Source: Rhodospirillaceae bacterium (lineage in GTDB: Bacteria > Pseudomonadota > Alphaproteobacteria > Bin65). From it: a DNA stretch of 64,000 nt. Positions within the stretch are counted from its first letter, which is position 1. Every line of letters begins with the position of its first letter. The DNA lies in contig JAPPLJ010000041.1 of NCBI GenBank assembly GCA_028819475.1, positions 1 through 64,000 of the forward strand, in the 5' to 3' direction. The translations under genes were made by a program, and so were the position numbers. This document shows positions 34,411-43,115 of the stretch, piece after piece. The notes below the pieces were generated by a model, which had not been told where the DNA came from, did no database searches, and saw nothing but the letters and a program-made list of their open reading frames with translations.

Positions 34411-35886
34411 TCAGCCAATCTGTCTGGGCAGCCAGGTCGCCACCTCCGGGACGAAGATCAGCAGGATCAGGACCAGAAGCTCGATCAGGATGAAGGGCAG
34501 CGCCGAGCGGATGACCGCCCCGATGGTGACGTCGAACGGCGCCACGCCCTTCATCACATAGAGCAAGAGCCCGAAAGGCGGCGTAAGCAGGCTGATCTCC
34601 ATGGTGATCAGGATCAGCACCATCAGCCAGATCGGATCGATATCGTAGGTCGCCTGCAGCGAGGTCGCGCCGAGCAGGAAGAACGGCAGGGTGAGCAGCA
34701 GCATGCTCACCTGGTCCATGAAGGCGCCGAGGAACAGCAGCACGACCATCATCATGATGACGACGGCGAGCGGCGTGAGCTTGAGCGCGGACAGGCTTTC
34801 GAGCAGGCCCTCGGTCGCGCCGGACACCGCGAGCGACTGGGCGAAGACCAGCGAGCCCGCGATGATGAACAGGATCATCGTGTTGATCTTGGCGGTTTCG
34901 ACCAGCGCCTTGGCGACGGCCCGCCAGTCGAAATCCGCGCCTTCCACGCCGGTGACGGTGATCCTTTTCCTGAACAGCCGGAAGAAGTAGCAGGCGGCCA
35001 GCGCGGCGATGCAGCCCAGCGCCGCCGCCTCGGTCGGCGACGCGATATCCAGAAAAATGCTGCCAACCACCACCACGAAGATGGAGAACAGGGGAAAGAT
35101 GTAGAAGGCAAACGGCAGGAAGCGGTTGATTGCACGAAGGGCCGGACCGTCATAGGTCCCCGACCAGAGCGGCCCGCCGCGGCCGTTGACCGTAACGGTG
35201 AGCGGCACGTCGAGATGGCTATGATCGGGATCGTAGCCCGGCGCCAGGCTCGGATCCAATACACACCGCCCGATGACATAGGCGAAGAAAAGGGCCGCCA
35301 TCAGGATGCCCGGCACGATGCCGGCGACCAGCAGCAGCGCGACGGACTGCTCGGCAATGCTTGCCAGCAGCACGGCCAGCGCCGAGGGCGGGATTAGCAT
35401 GGCGATGCCGCCGACCGCCATGATCGGCCCCATGGAAATCGACGGCTTGTAGCCGCGGTTCACCATATCCGGCAGCAGGACGTTGCCCAGGATCGCGGTG
35501 TTGGCGATGGTCGAACCGGAGAGCGAGGAAAAGATGGTGCCGCCGACGATCGAGACGACGGAAAGCCGGCCGGGCACGCGGGCGATGAGCCTGTCGATCG
35601 CGCCGATCGCCTTGAAGGCGACGCCGGTCTGCAACAGGATCTCGCCCATCAGCAGGAACAGGGCGATCGGCGTCAGCGCATAGTTGACCGCCAGATGGAA
35701 TTCCATCGGCATGCTTTCGAGCGCGATCGCCGCAACCGTCCAGTCGCCGGTCTGCGCGAAGTCGCCGATGAACAGGGCCGTGCCGAACAGGTTCGCCGCC
35801 ATGAAGGCGAACGCCACGGGCATGCCGAGGAACAGGAACGCGCATACGATCCCCAGCATCAGGATCATGGCGAAATACCATTCCAT
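34411..35886 (-). CDS. dctM: TRAP transporter large permease (DctM), system 1
   Basis: This 491-residue ion-coupled permease has about twelve helices, opening with MLGIVCAFLFLGMPVAFAF and containing GGTIFSSLSGSTIANTAILG and MLIPPSALAVLLASIAEQS. It is some 60 residues longer than many DctM proteins. The extra length is a hydrophilic insert near residues 220-260 (DPDHSHLDVPLTV then GRGGPLWSGTYDG). It closes the minus-strand TRAP gene set, 3 bp after dctQ. Confidence 0.9.
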   Translation of the reverse strand: MEWYFAMILMLGIVCAFLFLGMPVAFAFMAANLFGTALFIGDFAQTGDWTVAAIALESMPMEFHLAVNYALTPIALFLLMGEILLQTGVAFKAIGAIDRLIARVPGRLSVVSIVGGTIFSSLSGSTIANTAILGNVLLPDMVNRGYKPSISMGPIMAVGGIAMLIPPSALAVLLASIAEQSVALLLVAGIVPGILMAALFFAYVIGRCVLDPSLAPGYDPDHSHLDVPLTVTVNGRGGPLWSGTYDGPALRAINRFLPFAFYIFPLFSIFVVVVGSIFLDIASPTEAAALGCIAALAACYFFRLFRKRITVTGVEGADFDWRAVAKALVETAKINTMILFIIAGSLVFAQSLAVSGATEGLLESLSALKLTPLAVVIMMMVVLLFLGAFMDQVSMLLLTLPFFLLGATSLQATYDIDPIWLMVLILITMEISLLTPPFGLLLYVMKGVAPFDVTIGAVIRSALPFILIELLVLILLIFVPEVATWLPRQIG

Positions 35887-35889
35887 CGC

Positions 35890-36420
35890 TCAGAAGCCCG
35901 CGTCGGAGGATGTCGCCACCCCTTCCCTGCCGGCGCGGCGGTAGCGCAGCAGGAATTCGATGGCGAGCAGGGCGAAGGAAACGGCGAAGACCAGCAGCAT
36001 GTACCAGTTGGGAATGCGCAGGTCCTTGTCCGGCAGGGTGCCGAATTCGTATTCGCTGAGCATTCCGATGGCGCCGAAATAGCACAGCAGGAGGCAGAGC
36101 AGCGCGCCGCCGATATCCAGCAGCTTCTCCAGCCGCAGGGCGACCCGGCGCGGGAGGGCGGCGATGACGATGTCGACCCGGACGTGGGAGCCCTTGTTGA
36201 GCACCCAGGCCGCCGACAGGAAGACGCCGACATAGAGGCCGTATTCCGCACCTTCGTGCAGCCAGGGCAGGTTGCCCCAGCCGACCTTGCGCAGGAACAG
36301 GTCGAAGGGAATCAGCAGCGCAAAGACGCCGATGGACAGCGCCACAAGGCCCGCGAGAACGCGGTTGACCCGCTCGAAGCCCGCCTCGAAGCGGTCGAGG
36401 ATCAAGGAGGTCGCCGGCAT
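35890..36420 (-). CDS. dctQ: TRAP transporter small permease (DctQ), system 1
   Basis: This 176-residue, four-helix membrane protein is the DctQ subunit. It includes the family segment GAEYGLYVGVFLSAAWVL followed by KGSHVRVDIV (residues 67-95). It pairs with DctM and scaffolds docking of the receptor. It is preceded by a terminator-like hairpin that separates it from dctP. The ATG at 36420 gives a normal N-terminus. Confidence 0.86.
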   Translation of the reverse strand: MPATSLILDRFEAGFERVNRVLAGLVALSIGVFALLIPFDLFLRKVGWGNLPWLHEGAEYGLYVGVFLSAAWVLNKGSHVRVDIVIAALPRRVALRLEKLLDIGGALLCLLLCYFGAIGMLSEYEFGTLPDKDLRIPNWYMLLVFAVSFALLAIEFLLRYRRAGREGVATSSDAGF

Positions 36421-36437
36421 ATCGAAGCTCGAAACAG

Positions 36438-36468
36438 AAAAAAGGCGGCCGGCCGCGCCCGGCCGGCC
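36438..36468 (-). terminator. Terminator/attenuator between dctP and dctQM
   Basis: Read on the minus strand, two GGCCGGCC arms (36461-36468 and 36447-36454) form an 8-bp stem with a 6-nt loop. GCC and then six T residues (36443-36438) follow. This is a classic intrinsic terminator shape inside the operon, so most transcripts probably end after dctP and a minority reach dctQM. Confidence 0.7.
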
Positions 36469-36494
36469 ACCCCTTCAGGCTGCAAGGATCGGCT

Positions 36495-37481
36495 CTATTT
36501 CGTGAACAGCTCCATCAGCTTCTTGCCGTGTTCGGGACTGCGCTTGAGAACTTCGTCCCAGGCCGCCTTTTTCGCGGTGCCGAGCCATTTTTCGCGATCG
36601 GCGCCCTTCATCTCGATGGCCTTGATGCCCTTGCTCTCGTACCAGGCCATCGTTTTCTTCCGCAATGCCTGGAAACGCGGCTTGGTCGTCTCGGCGGCGG
36701 ATTCATGCGCCAACGTCAGATCGGTGATGAATTTCCGCTGCGCGTCGCTCAAACTCTTCCACTTTTTCAGGTTGACCAACAGGTGCAACGACGCGTTGTA
36801 GAAGCCGGGATCGACCCGAAACTTCGTGACCTTGGCCCAAGCCGGATTCCAGCCAACGGCCGGCCAGCCGAAGCCCTGCACCGTGTTGCTTTCCATGAGC
36901 GTGTAGATCTTCGGCATCGCCGCCAGCTGGACCGTGGCCCCCAGCGCCTTGAAGAAGGCCGTGTAGACCGGCGCAACGCGCAGATGCAGCCCCTTCAGGT
37001 CCGGGCCCGTGATCGGCTTGCTCAGGAACAGGTGGAACGTTCCGTAGTCCCAGTAGCGGCCGACATAGTGAAGGTTCTTCGCGGCCAGCAACTTGCTGAC
37101 ATAGGCGATCGCGCCGCGCTTGCGCAGCGTGGCGAAATCGTATTCCTGCAGGCGCAGCACCGGCGCCTCCGGAAGCACGTTGCCGAAATAGGCCTCCGTG
37201 CAGCCGACCATGTCGTACGCGCCCTTGGCCATGCGCTGGGTCAGCGTGAACGGGCTGCCGATCGCCGGCGCGCCGCCGAGCAGGTTGATCTGGACGACGC
37301 CCTTGCCCTTGGCGTTCATCTCCTTGACCAGCGCCTCGAAGGGCCGGCCGGGCGGGCTGCCGATCGGGAAACAGCTGCCGCCGCGCAGCATGACTTCCGC
37401 GGCGCTGACCGCTACCGGGGCCGCGCCTGCGGCCAGCGCGGCAACCGCGAGGCCGGGAACGGCGAATTTGAGCATTTTCAT
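36495..37481 (-). CDS. dctP: TRAP transporter substrate-binding protein (DctP), system 1
   Basis: This 328-residue periplasmic receptor has a signal peptide to about residue 27 (cleavage near VSA). The mature domain has VSKLLAAKNLHYVGRYW, the ligand-loop region LKGLHLRVAPVYTAFFKALGA (split here as LKGLHLRVAP and YTAFFKALGA), and MESNTVQGFGWPAVGW. The conserved ligand-binding arginine is probably in HLRVAP. ATG at 37481 is preceded by GGAGGAAAAG. The Rieske dioxygenase genes lie upstream on the same strand, suggesting the solute is an aromatic or ring-containing acid. Confidence 0.86.
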   Translation of the reverse strand: MKMLKFAVPGLAVAALAAGAAPVAVSAAEVMLRGGSCFPIGSPPGRPFEALVKEMNAKGKGVVQINLLGGAPAIGSPFTLTQRMAKGAYDMVGCTEAYFGNVLPEAPVLRLQEYDFATLRKRGAIAYVSKLLAAKNLHYVGRYWDYGTFHLFLSKPITGPDLKGLHLRVAPVYTAFFKALGATVQLAAMPKIYTLMESNTVQGFGWPAVGWNPAWAKVTKFRVDPGFYNASLHLLVNLKKWKSLSDAQRKFITDLTLAHESAAETTKPRFQALRKKTMAWYESKGIKAIEMKGADREKWLGTAKKAAWDEVLKRSPEHGKKLMELFTK

Positions 37482-37590
37482 GGACTTTTCCTCCCAGACA
37501 CACGAACGGCCGGCGCCGCGGGCCGCGGCCCGCCTTCCAGCCGGCAATACCCTGTCATAGCGTACGGTCAGGGCGCCGACAATGAATTAC

Positions 37591-37623
37591 GGGGAATTAG
37601 AGGGGAATTGGAGGGGAATCAGA
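37591..37623. repeat. Three 11-bp tandem repeats at the dioxygenase beta stop codon
   Basis: GGGGAATTAGA, GGGGAATTGGA and GGGGAATCAGA follow each other without gaps. The last unit overlaps the stop codon of the beta-subunit gene. The 11-bp period is about one helical turn, which would also suit phased protein binding between this gene and dctP. Confidence 0.65.
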
Positions 37624-38110
37624 GCGGAACGGCGAGCAGGCCGACGATGTTCGAGGTATCGAGCAGGACCAGCCGCTCCCTGAACTTCGGCACGCCGTCG
37701 CGGAACACGATCCGGTCGACATATTCGCCGGCGGAGAACAGGTCCGACCGTCCCTCGGCGTCGGTCTGGATCACGGCATAGTTCGCCCTGGCGTCGTAGA
37801 CCCCGTCCGCCACGCCGAGGATATCGACATTCGTGATCAGGTGCCGGTCGGTATGCAGGTTGTAATAGTTGGCAATCCGCAACGATTTGATCCGGTCGCG
37901 CATCATCGCCCTGTTTTCGAAATACAGGATGTAGCCGTACAGGCCGGCGTCCCGGTTCTCGCGCGACTGGATCAGGTAGCGCGCGTCGTCGAGGAAGAAG
38001 TCGGGCCATTCCTCCAGCCGGTCGTCGTCCAGGCAGCGGGCATAGGCCTTGTTCATCTGCTCGATCGCGAACAGGGCGTCGCGGTCGACGTCGAGCCCGA
38101 TGCCGCTCAC
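37619..38110 (-). CDS. Aromatic-ring-hydroxylating dioxygenase beta subunit
   Basis: This 163-residue small subunit has the NTF2-like SnoaL/BEC fold. Recognisable pieces are RDALFAIEQMNKAYARCLDD, FFLDDARYLIQSREN, and the central YYNLHTDRHLITNVDI. It stabilises the catalytic alpha subunit and has no cofactor. GTG at 38110 is chosen because it overlaps the alpha-subunit stop (GTGA) and no ATG gives the full fold. Its end lies within an 11-bp tandem repeat. Confidence 0.85.
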   Translation of the reverse strand: MSGIGLDVDRDALFAIEQMNKAYARCLDDDRLEEWPDFFLDDARYLIQSRENRDAGLYGYILYFENRAMMRDRIKSLRIANYYNLHTDRHLITNVDILGVADGVYDARANYAVIQTDAEGRSDLFSAGEYVDRIVFRDGVPKFRERLVLLDTSNIVGLLAVPL

Positions 38111-39396
38111 TGGGGCGACCGCTCCCCGTCTGCCGCGGACCCGCCCGGCTCCGGCGGCGCGAAACCCATGAACCGGGCGTAGCCCTTCCACATCGCCCGC
38201 AGGTTGGCCTCGCTGACCATATGGTCGATCCGCTCGGGAGTCGTGTCCGTGCCGTCCATCGCCACCAGGCTGGCGCCCTTGTCCGCACCCAATGCAATTC
38301 GCGCCTGGAGTTTCTCGACCACCTCGGCGTCCTCCATCGCGACATAGCCGGCCGGGCCGAACTGGTTGTTCTGGAACAGGTGTTCGCGCAGGCATTCCGG
38401 ATCGTCGGCATAGGTGAAATAAGTGTAGACCACCTCGAAGCGGTCCGGCGCCTTGGGCCGGAACTGGCGGATGCTGAACGCATTGCCGATCAGCGTGAAC
38501 AGGCAGTTCGGAAAAATCCCCACGATCGAAATGGCGATGTTTTCGGGCAGCGCGGTGCGAAAGGCGGCGACGCGCGGCTCCTCCAGTTTGGTGCGTTGCT
38601 TGCGGGCCCCCGGATTCTGGTAGATCGTCAGCAGGCAGTGCGTGCCCTCGTGCCACATCTCGGCGCGGGCCGCCTGGTCGGGTTGGACGATGCCGAACGC
38701 GCCGAAAAACTTGTGCAGCTGGGGCGCGTGGTAGAAGTCGCGCGAGTTTTCGTAGAGCAGCTTCCAGTTGGCGCGGATCGTGTGGCGCTGATAGCCGGTG
38801 ACCGTCATCGGCCGGGCGAACACCGCGGACAGCCGGTCCCGGATCGCCGGGCCCAGATAGTCTTCGAGCGGCGGCGCCTCGCCTGAGAAGGTGCCGAAGA
38901 CCACACCGGCCCACGATGCGACGCGCAGCGGCCGCATCCGGTGCTGCGCCTTGTCGAACGTAGCGTCGTAGCCGCCGCCGCCGCCGCGCCCTTTCTCCCA
39001 GGGCACCCCGACGACCCGGCCGGCCCGGTCGTAGCTCCAGTTATGGTAGATGCAGGTGAAGCCGCGCGCGTTACCACGCGGCCGGCGCACCACCTCCGCA
39101 CCGCGATGGGCGCAGCGGTTCACGAAGGCGCGCAGTTCCCCGCCCTCGTCCCGCACCAGAACGACCGGCGTCGCGCCGACATGGCACGTCGTGTAGTCGC
39201 CGGGTTCGGGAACCTCGACGTCGAGCCCGAGATAGTTCCAGTGCGGGCCGCGAAAGAGCCGTTCGTCCTCGCGTTCGTGGATGTCCGGACTCGTGAACAG
39301 TTCGAACGGAACGCGGCTCCAGCCTTCGGCGGGCCAGACCAGACCGCCCGTATTGCTTTGGGCAGCGGCATGGTCGATGGCGGTATAGGCGGGCAT
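38107..39396 (-). CDS. Rieske aromatic-ring-hydroxylating dioxygenase alpha subunit
   Basis: This 429-residue oxygenase large subunit has the Rieske cluster ligands Cys95, His97, Cys115 and His118 (CAHRGAEVV and FTCIYHNWSYD). Its mononuclear iron site is NSRDFYHAPQLH, with Asp220 probably bridging and His223 and His228 as ligands. It inserts O2 into an aromatic or heteroaromatic ring. ATG at 39396 matches the family's length. The beta gene overlaps it. No ferredoxin or reductase gene is adjacent, so electrons must come from proteins encoded elsewhere. Confidence 0.9.
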   Translation of the reverse strand: MPAYTAIDHAAAQSNTGGLVWPAEGWSRVPFELFTSPDIHEREDERLFRGPHWNYLGLDVEVPEPGDYTTCHVGATPVVLVRDEGGELRAFVNRCAHRGAEVVRRPRGNARGFTCIYHNWSYDRAGRVVGVPWEKGRGGGGGYDATFDKAQHRMRPLRVASWAGVVFGTFSGEAPPLEDYLGPAIRDRLSAVFARPMTVTGYQRHTIRANWKLLYENSRDFYHAPQLHKFFGAFGIVQPDQAARAEMWHEGTHCLLTIYQNPGARKQRTKLEEPRVAAFRTALPENIAISIVGIFPNCLFTLIGNAFSIRQFRPKAPDRFEVVYTYFTYADDPECLREHLFQNNQFGPAGYVAMEDAEVVEKLQARIALGADKGASLVAMDGTDTTPERIDHMVSEANLRAMWKGYARFMGFAPPEPGGSAADGERSPQ

Positions 39397-39543
39397 GACG
39401 GCGGTCCGATGCGGGTGCGGCGCGGCCCGCAGGCGCAAACCGCCGCCGGGCCGGGTGCCAGCCTTACATCATTCGGGACGCTGCGGGAAATCCCCGGATT
39501 GCGGAACGCCGGTTGCGGACGGCCGTGCGCAGTCCGGAGGCGG

Positions 39544-40437
39544 CTAAAGTCCGGCCGCCTTGCGGGCCTCGGCCAGCCAACCCATCGCCCGGCCGACGCC
39601 GCCGAAGGGGAAAATGTGCAGGCCGGCGATCTCGGGCAGCGGGTCCGTGCCCGCCGCCGCAACCAGGCCGGCAATCAGGTCGTCCGGTTTCACGGTCCGG
39701 CGGATCAGCTTCACGCTGCCGGCGCCCTGGCGCATCAGGGCGCGGGTCGAAACGCCGATGCCGCAGATTTTCGCATAACGCAGCAGGGTCGCCAGATCGG
39801 CGGGGCCGGCGATGCCGAGGCGCACCGGCAGGCCGATACCCAGGCCGCGCAGCTTCTGCGCCCAGTCGACGACCGTGGCGCCTTCGAAGACGAACTGGGT
39901 GACGAAATCGAAATCGGCGTCGCTGCTGCAGGCGTAGTGATCCTTGCTGAGCATCGCCTCGCGCAGGGCGTCGTCGCCGATGAGGCGATTGCCCTCGGGA
40001 TGCGCGCCGACATGGATCGTGTGCAGGCCGTGCCGCTCCAGGGCGCCGGTGAGCAGCACGTCCATGCTTTCGGCAAACGGCCCCGCCACCTCGGGCCGGT
40101 CTCCGGCGATGACCAGCGCCTCGCGGCAACCGGCCTCGCCGGTCAGCCGGTAGAGGAAATCCTCAAGCGCCGCGTGGCTCGGCAGGGCCCGCGCCGCGAT
40201 ATGCGGCACGGCGATATAGCCCCGCGCGTTCAGCGTTTTCGCGGCGGTCACGGTATCGGTGCGGTCGCGCGACGGCAGCGAGGCGACGAAGACCCGGGTG
40301 CCCGCCGGAACGTGCGCGCACACCTTGTCGACCTGGTCCGGGTCCGGCAGGGTTTCCGTCGACACCTGCGACAGCAGGCGCTGCAACAGCGGTTGCAGTT
40401 CGACCGGGTATGCGACGGAGCGACGATCGCGGATCAT
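39544..40437 (-). CDS. Methylenetetrahydrofolate reductase-like protein (MetF family)
   Basis: This 297-residue TIM-barrel flavoprotein candidate has the MTHFR-type pieces STETLPDPDQVDKV (folate-site glutamate region), ALVIAGDRPEVAG and VGAHPEGNRLIGDDALREAM. Later come FVTQFVFEGATVVDWAQKL and IPVRLGIAGPADLATLLRYA-like sequence, in which the second piece here reads LPVRLGIAGPAD. It probably interconverts methyl- and methylene-tetrahydrofolate. It lies 147 bp upstream of the dioxygenase alpha gene on the same strand. A role in handling methyl groups released by the LigM-like enzyme is possible but is inference. Confidence 0.82.
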   Translation of the reverse strand: MIRDRRSVAYPVELQPLLQRLLSQVSTETLPDPDQVDKVCAHVPAGTRVFVASLPSRDRTDTVTAAKTLNARGYIAVPHIAARALPSHAALEDFLYRLTGEAGCREALVIAGDRPEVAGPFAESMDVLLTGALERHGLHTIHVGAHPEGNRLIGDDALREAMLSKDHYACSSDADFDFVTQFVFEGATVVDWAQKLRGLGIGLPVRLGIAGPADLATLLRYAKICGIGVSTRALMRQGAGSVKLIRRTVKPDDLIAGLVAAAGTDPLPEIAGLHIFPFGGVGRAMGWLAEARKAAGL

Positions 40438-40773
40438 GGCGTCACCGATCGGCCGGGCCCGGCGCGCCTGTGTCGCACGGGCCGATGCAGGGTGGGAGCG
40501 GCCTCTACGCCCTTTATGCGGGGTTGAAAAGCGAAAAAATGCGGGCCGAAGTCACAGCTTCGTGTTCGGCCGCGGACGGACCCCGAAACTGTCGAACCGG
40601 CCGGGTCCGGCGGTCGCGCCGGCGCTGTGGAATCCGCCCCGGAAACCGCAGCGGAATCCGCTTGCCGCCCCTGCCCTGCACGCTAAGTTTGGCGCACCGT
40701 GCCGGGCGCGGCATTACCGCTGCCGCACCGGAGCGCGTGCGGCGTGAAGGCAATCCAACGGGCAAGAACAGCG
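40438..40773. other. Divergent intergenic region upstream of CoxL-like gene
   Basis: These 336 bp separate two divergent genes and must hold both promoters. No convincing reading frame with family similarity, no RNA gene and no clear palindrome was seen. The stretch around 40515-40550 (GAAAAGCGAAAAAATG) is locally A-rich. Confidence 0.4.
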
Positions 40774-43083
40774 ATGACGAAATTCGGAGTGGGCCAGGCG
40801 GCGGCCCGAATCGAGGACCGGGTGCTGGTGACCGGCGCCGGCGCCTATACCGACGATACCTCGATCGACGGCCAGGCCTGGGCCTGTGTTCTGCGCTCGC
40901 CCCACGCCCACGCCCGCATTCTCGGCATCGACAGCGCGGAGGCCGCCGCCGCGCCCGGCGTGGTCGGAATCCTGACCGGAGCGGACATGGCCGCCGACGG
41001 CCTCGGCGACCTGCCCTGCCTTGTTCCCCTCGAGAACCGGGACGGTTCGGAGCGCCACGACTCGCCGCACGGCATCCTGGCCGGCGACCGGGTGCGCTAT
41101 GTCGGCCATCCGGTGGCGCTGGTCGTGGCCGAGACCCTGGCCCAGGCGCGCGACGCTGCCGAGCGGATTGCGGTCGAGTATGAGGAACTGCCAGTCACCG
41201 TCCACACGGAGCATTCGGCGGCGGACGGCGCCCCGCTGCTCTACGACCACATCCCGAACAATCTGATCTATGACTGGCACAAGGGCGACGAGGCCGGCGT
41301 CGAGGCGGCGCTGGCCCGGGCACACCATGTCTGCGAACTCCGGCTGGTCAACAACCGGGTGGTCGCCAACCCGATGGAGCCACGCAGCGCGCTCGCCGTG
41401 CACGACGCCGCGGCCGGGCGCACGACCCTCGCGGCCTCGACCCAGGGGCCGAGCCTGATCCGCGACATCCTCGCCGAACCGGTCTTCGGGATCGATCCGT
41501 CGAACCTGCGCGTCACCACCGGCCATGTCGGCGGCGGATTCGGCATGAAGGTCTTTCCGCACGCGGAGCAGGCGCTGGTGGTCTGGGCGGCGCGCCGGCT
41601 CGGGCGGCCGGTCAAATGGACCTCCGAGCGGTCCGAAGGCTTCCTTTCCGACGTCCAGGCGCGGGACAACATCACCTACTGCAAGCTGGGCCTGGACCGG
41701 AACGGCCGCATCCTCGCCCTGCGCGCCGACACCTTCGCCAACGAGGGCGCCTACCTGTCGACCTTCGCCCCGCTGGTCGCCTGTTTCGGCATGGACATGC
41801 TGGCCGGGCTCTACGACATCCCGGTCATCTACACGACGGTGAAGGGCGTGCTGACCAATACGGTGCCGGTCGACGCCTATCGCGGCGCCGGGCGGCCGGA
41901 AGCCGCCTATATCGTCGAGCGGGTCATCGACAAGGCGGCGCTGGAAACCGGCCGCTCGCCCGACGAAATCCGCCGGATCAATTTCATCCGGCCGGACCGG
42001 ATGCCCTATACCACCTGCCTGGGCGACACCTATGACAGCGGCGAGTTCGAGGCGCTGATGGACCAGGCGATGGCGCAGGCCGACTGGGCCGGTTTCGAGG
42101 CGCGCCGGGCCGAGTCGCTGCGGCGCGGCAAGTATCGCGGCATCGGCCTCGCCACCTATATCGAGCGCTGCGGCGGCGGCCCGCCCGAAGTCGCGGCCGG
42201 CAGTTTCGGCGACGACGGCATTCTCACGGTCGCCATCGGGACGATGGACAACGGCCAGGGCCACAAGACGTCCTACAGCCAGATCCTGTCCGGCGAGCTG
42301 GGCATCGACATGGAGAATATCCGCATATTCCAGGGCGATTCCGACCGCGCCCCGCCCGGCATGACCGGCGGTTCCCGCTCCGTCCCGGTCGGCGGGTCGG
42401 CGATGCTCGGACTGGCCGCGGCCATCGTCGACAAGGGACGGCGGACCGCCGCCGACATGCTGGAGGCCGCCGCCGGGGACGTCGAATATAGCGACGGCGC
42501 CTACCGGGTCGCCGGCACCGACCGGGAGGTGTCCCTATTCGATGTCGCCCGCCGGGCGCGGGAGAACGGCGAACCGCTGGACGAATCCTTCGAACGCACG
42601 CCCGAGGCCGACACGTTTCCGAACGGCGCCCATGTCGTCGAGCTGGAAATCGACGCCGAGACGGCCGAGATCGAGATCCTGCGCTATACGGTGGTCGACG
42701 ATTTCGGCGCCGTCATCAACCCGCTGCTGATCGAGGGCCAGGTCCATGGCGGAATCGTGCAGGGGCTGGGGCAGGCCCTGCACGAGTTCACCTGGTACGA
42801 TCCGGCGAGCGGCCAGCTCGAGACCGGGTCGTTCATGGACTACAACATGCCCAAGGCGGACTATTTCCCGTTCTTCAGCTTCGCCACCCGCAACGTGCGC
42901 TGCACGACCAACCCGCTCGGCATCAAGGGCGCGGGCGAGGCCGGCGCGATCGGCGCGCCGCCGGCCGCGATCAACGCCCTGGTCGATGCCCTGCGCCCGG
43001 CGACCGGAATCGACCATATCGACATGCCGGCGACGCCGCAGGCGGTTTTCCGGCTGCTGAACGGCGCGCGCAAGGCGGCCTAG
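40774..43083 (+). CDS. Molybdopterin-binding large subunit, form II CoxL-like (xanthine dehydrogenase family)
   Basis: This is a 769-residue molybdenum hydroxylase large subunit. It shows the opening RIEDRVLVTGAGAYTDD, the aldehyde oxidase 'a/b hammerhead' segment VRYVGHPVALVVAETLAQA, the form II signature AYRGAGR at 368-374, and the catalytic glutamate in GAGEAGAIGAPP (Glu722). True CO dehydrogenases instead carry AYXCSFR, so this enzyme probably hydroxylates a purine, aldehyde or heteroaromatic ring. The FAD (CoxM) and iron-sulfur (CoxS) subunits are not adjacent, so they must be encoded elsewhere. The ATG at 40774 gives MTKFGVGQ. Confidence 0.9.
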   Translation: MTKFGVGQAAARIEDRVLVTGAGAYTDDTSIDGQAWACVLRSPHAHARILGIDSAEAAAAPGVVGILTGADMAADGLGDLPCLVPLENRDGSERHDSPHGILAGDRVRYVGHPVALVVAETLAQARDAAERIAVEYEELPVTVHTEHSAADGAPLLYDHIPNNLIYDWHKGDEAGVEAALARAHHVCELRLVNNRVVANPMEPRSALAVHDAAAGRTTLAASTQGPSLIRDILAEPVFGIDPSNLRVTTGHVGGGFGMKVFPHAEQALVVWAARRLGRPVKWTSERSEGFLSDVQARDNITYCKLGLDRNGRILALRADTFANEGAYLSTFAPLVACFGMDMLAGLYDIPVIYTTVKGVLTNTVPVDAYRGAGRPEAAYIVERVIDKAALETGRSPDEIRRINFIRPDRMPYTTCLGDTYDSGEFEALMDQAMAQADWAGFEARRAESLRRGKYRGIGLATYIERCGGGPPEVAAGSFGDDGILTVAIGTMDNGQGHKTSYSQILSGELGIDMENIRIFQGDSDRAPPGMTGGSRSVPVGGSAMLGLAAAIVDKGRRTAADMLEAAAGDVEYSDGAYRVAGTDREVSLFDVARRARENGEPLDESFERTPEADTFPNGAHVVELEIDAETAEIEILRYTVVDDFGAVINPLLIEGQVHGGIVQGLGQALHEFTWYDPASGQLETGSFMDYNMPKADYFPFFSFATRNVRCTTNPLGIKGAGEAGAIGAPPAAINALVDALRPATGIDHIDMPATPQAVFRLLNGARKAA

Positions 43084-43115
43084 GCTTGCCGGGGGGCCGG
43101 CCGCTGCGCAAACGG

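Noticed and set aside
37591..37623. CRISPR-like array
   Set aside because: The repeats are 11 bp with no spacers and only three units; no cas genes are present.
40774..43083. Carbon monoxide dehydrogenase large subunit
   Set aside because: The active-site motif is AYRGAGR rather than AYXCSFR, and the other two subunits are absent.
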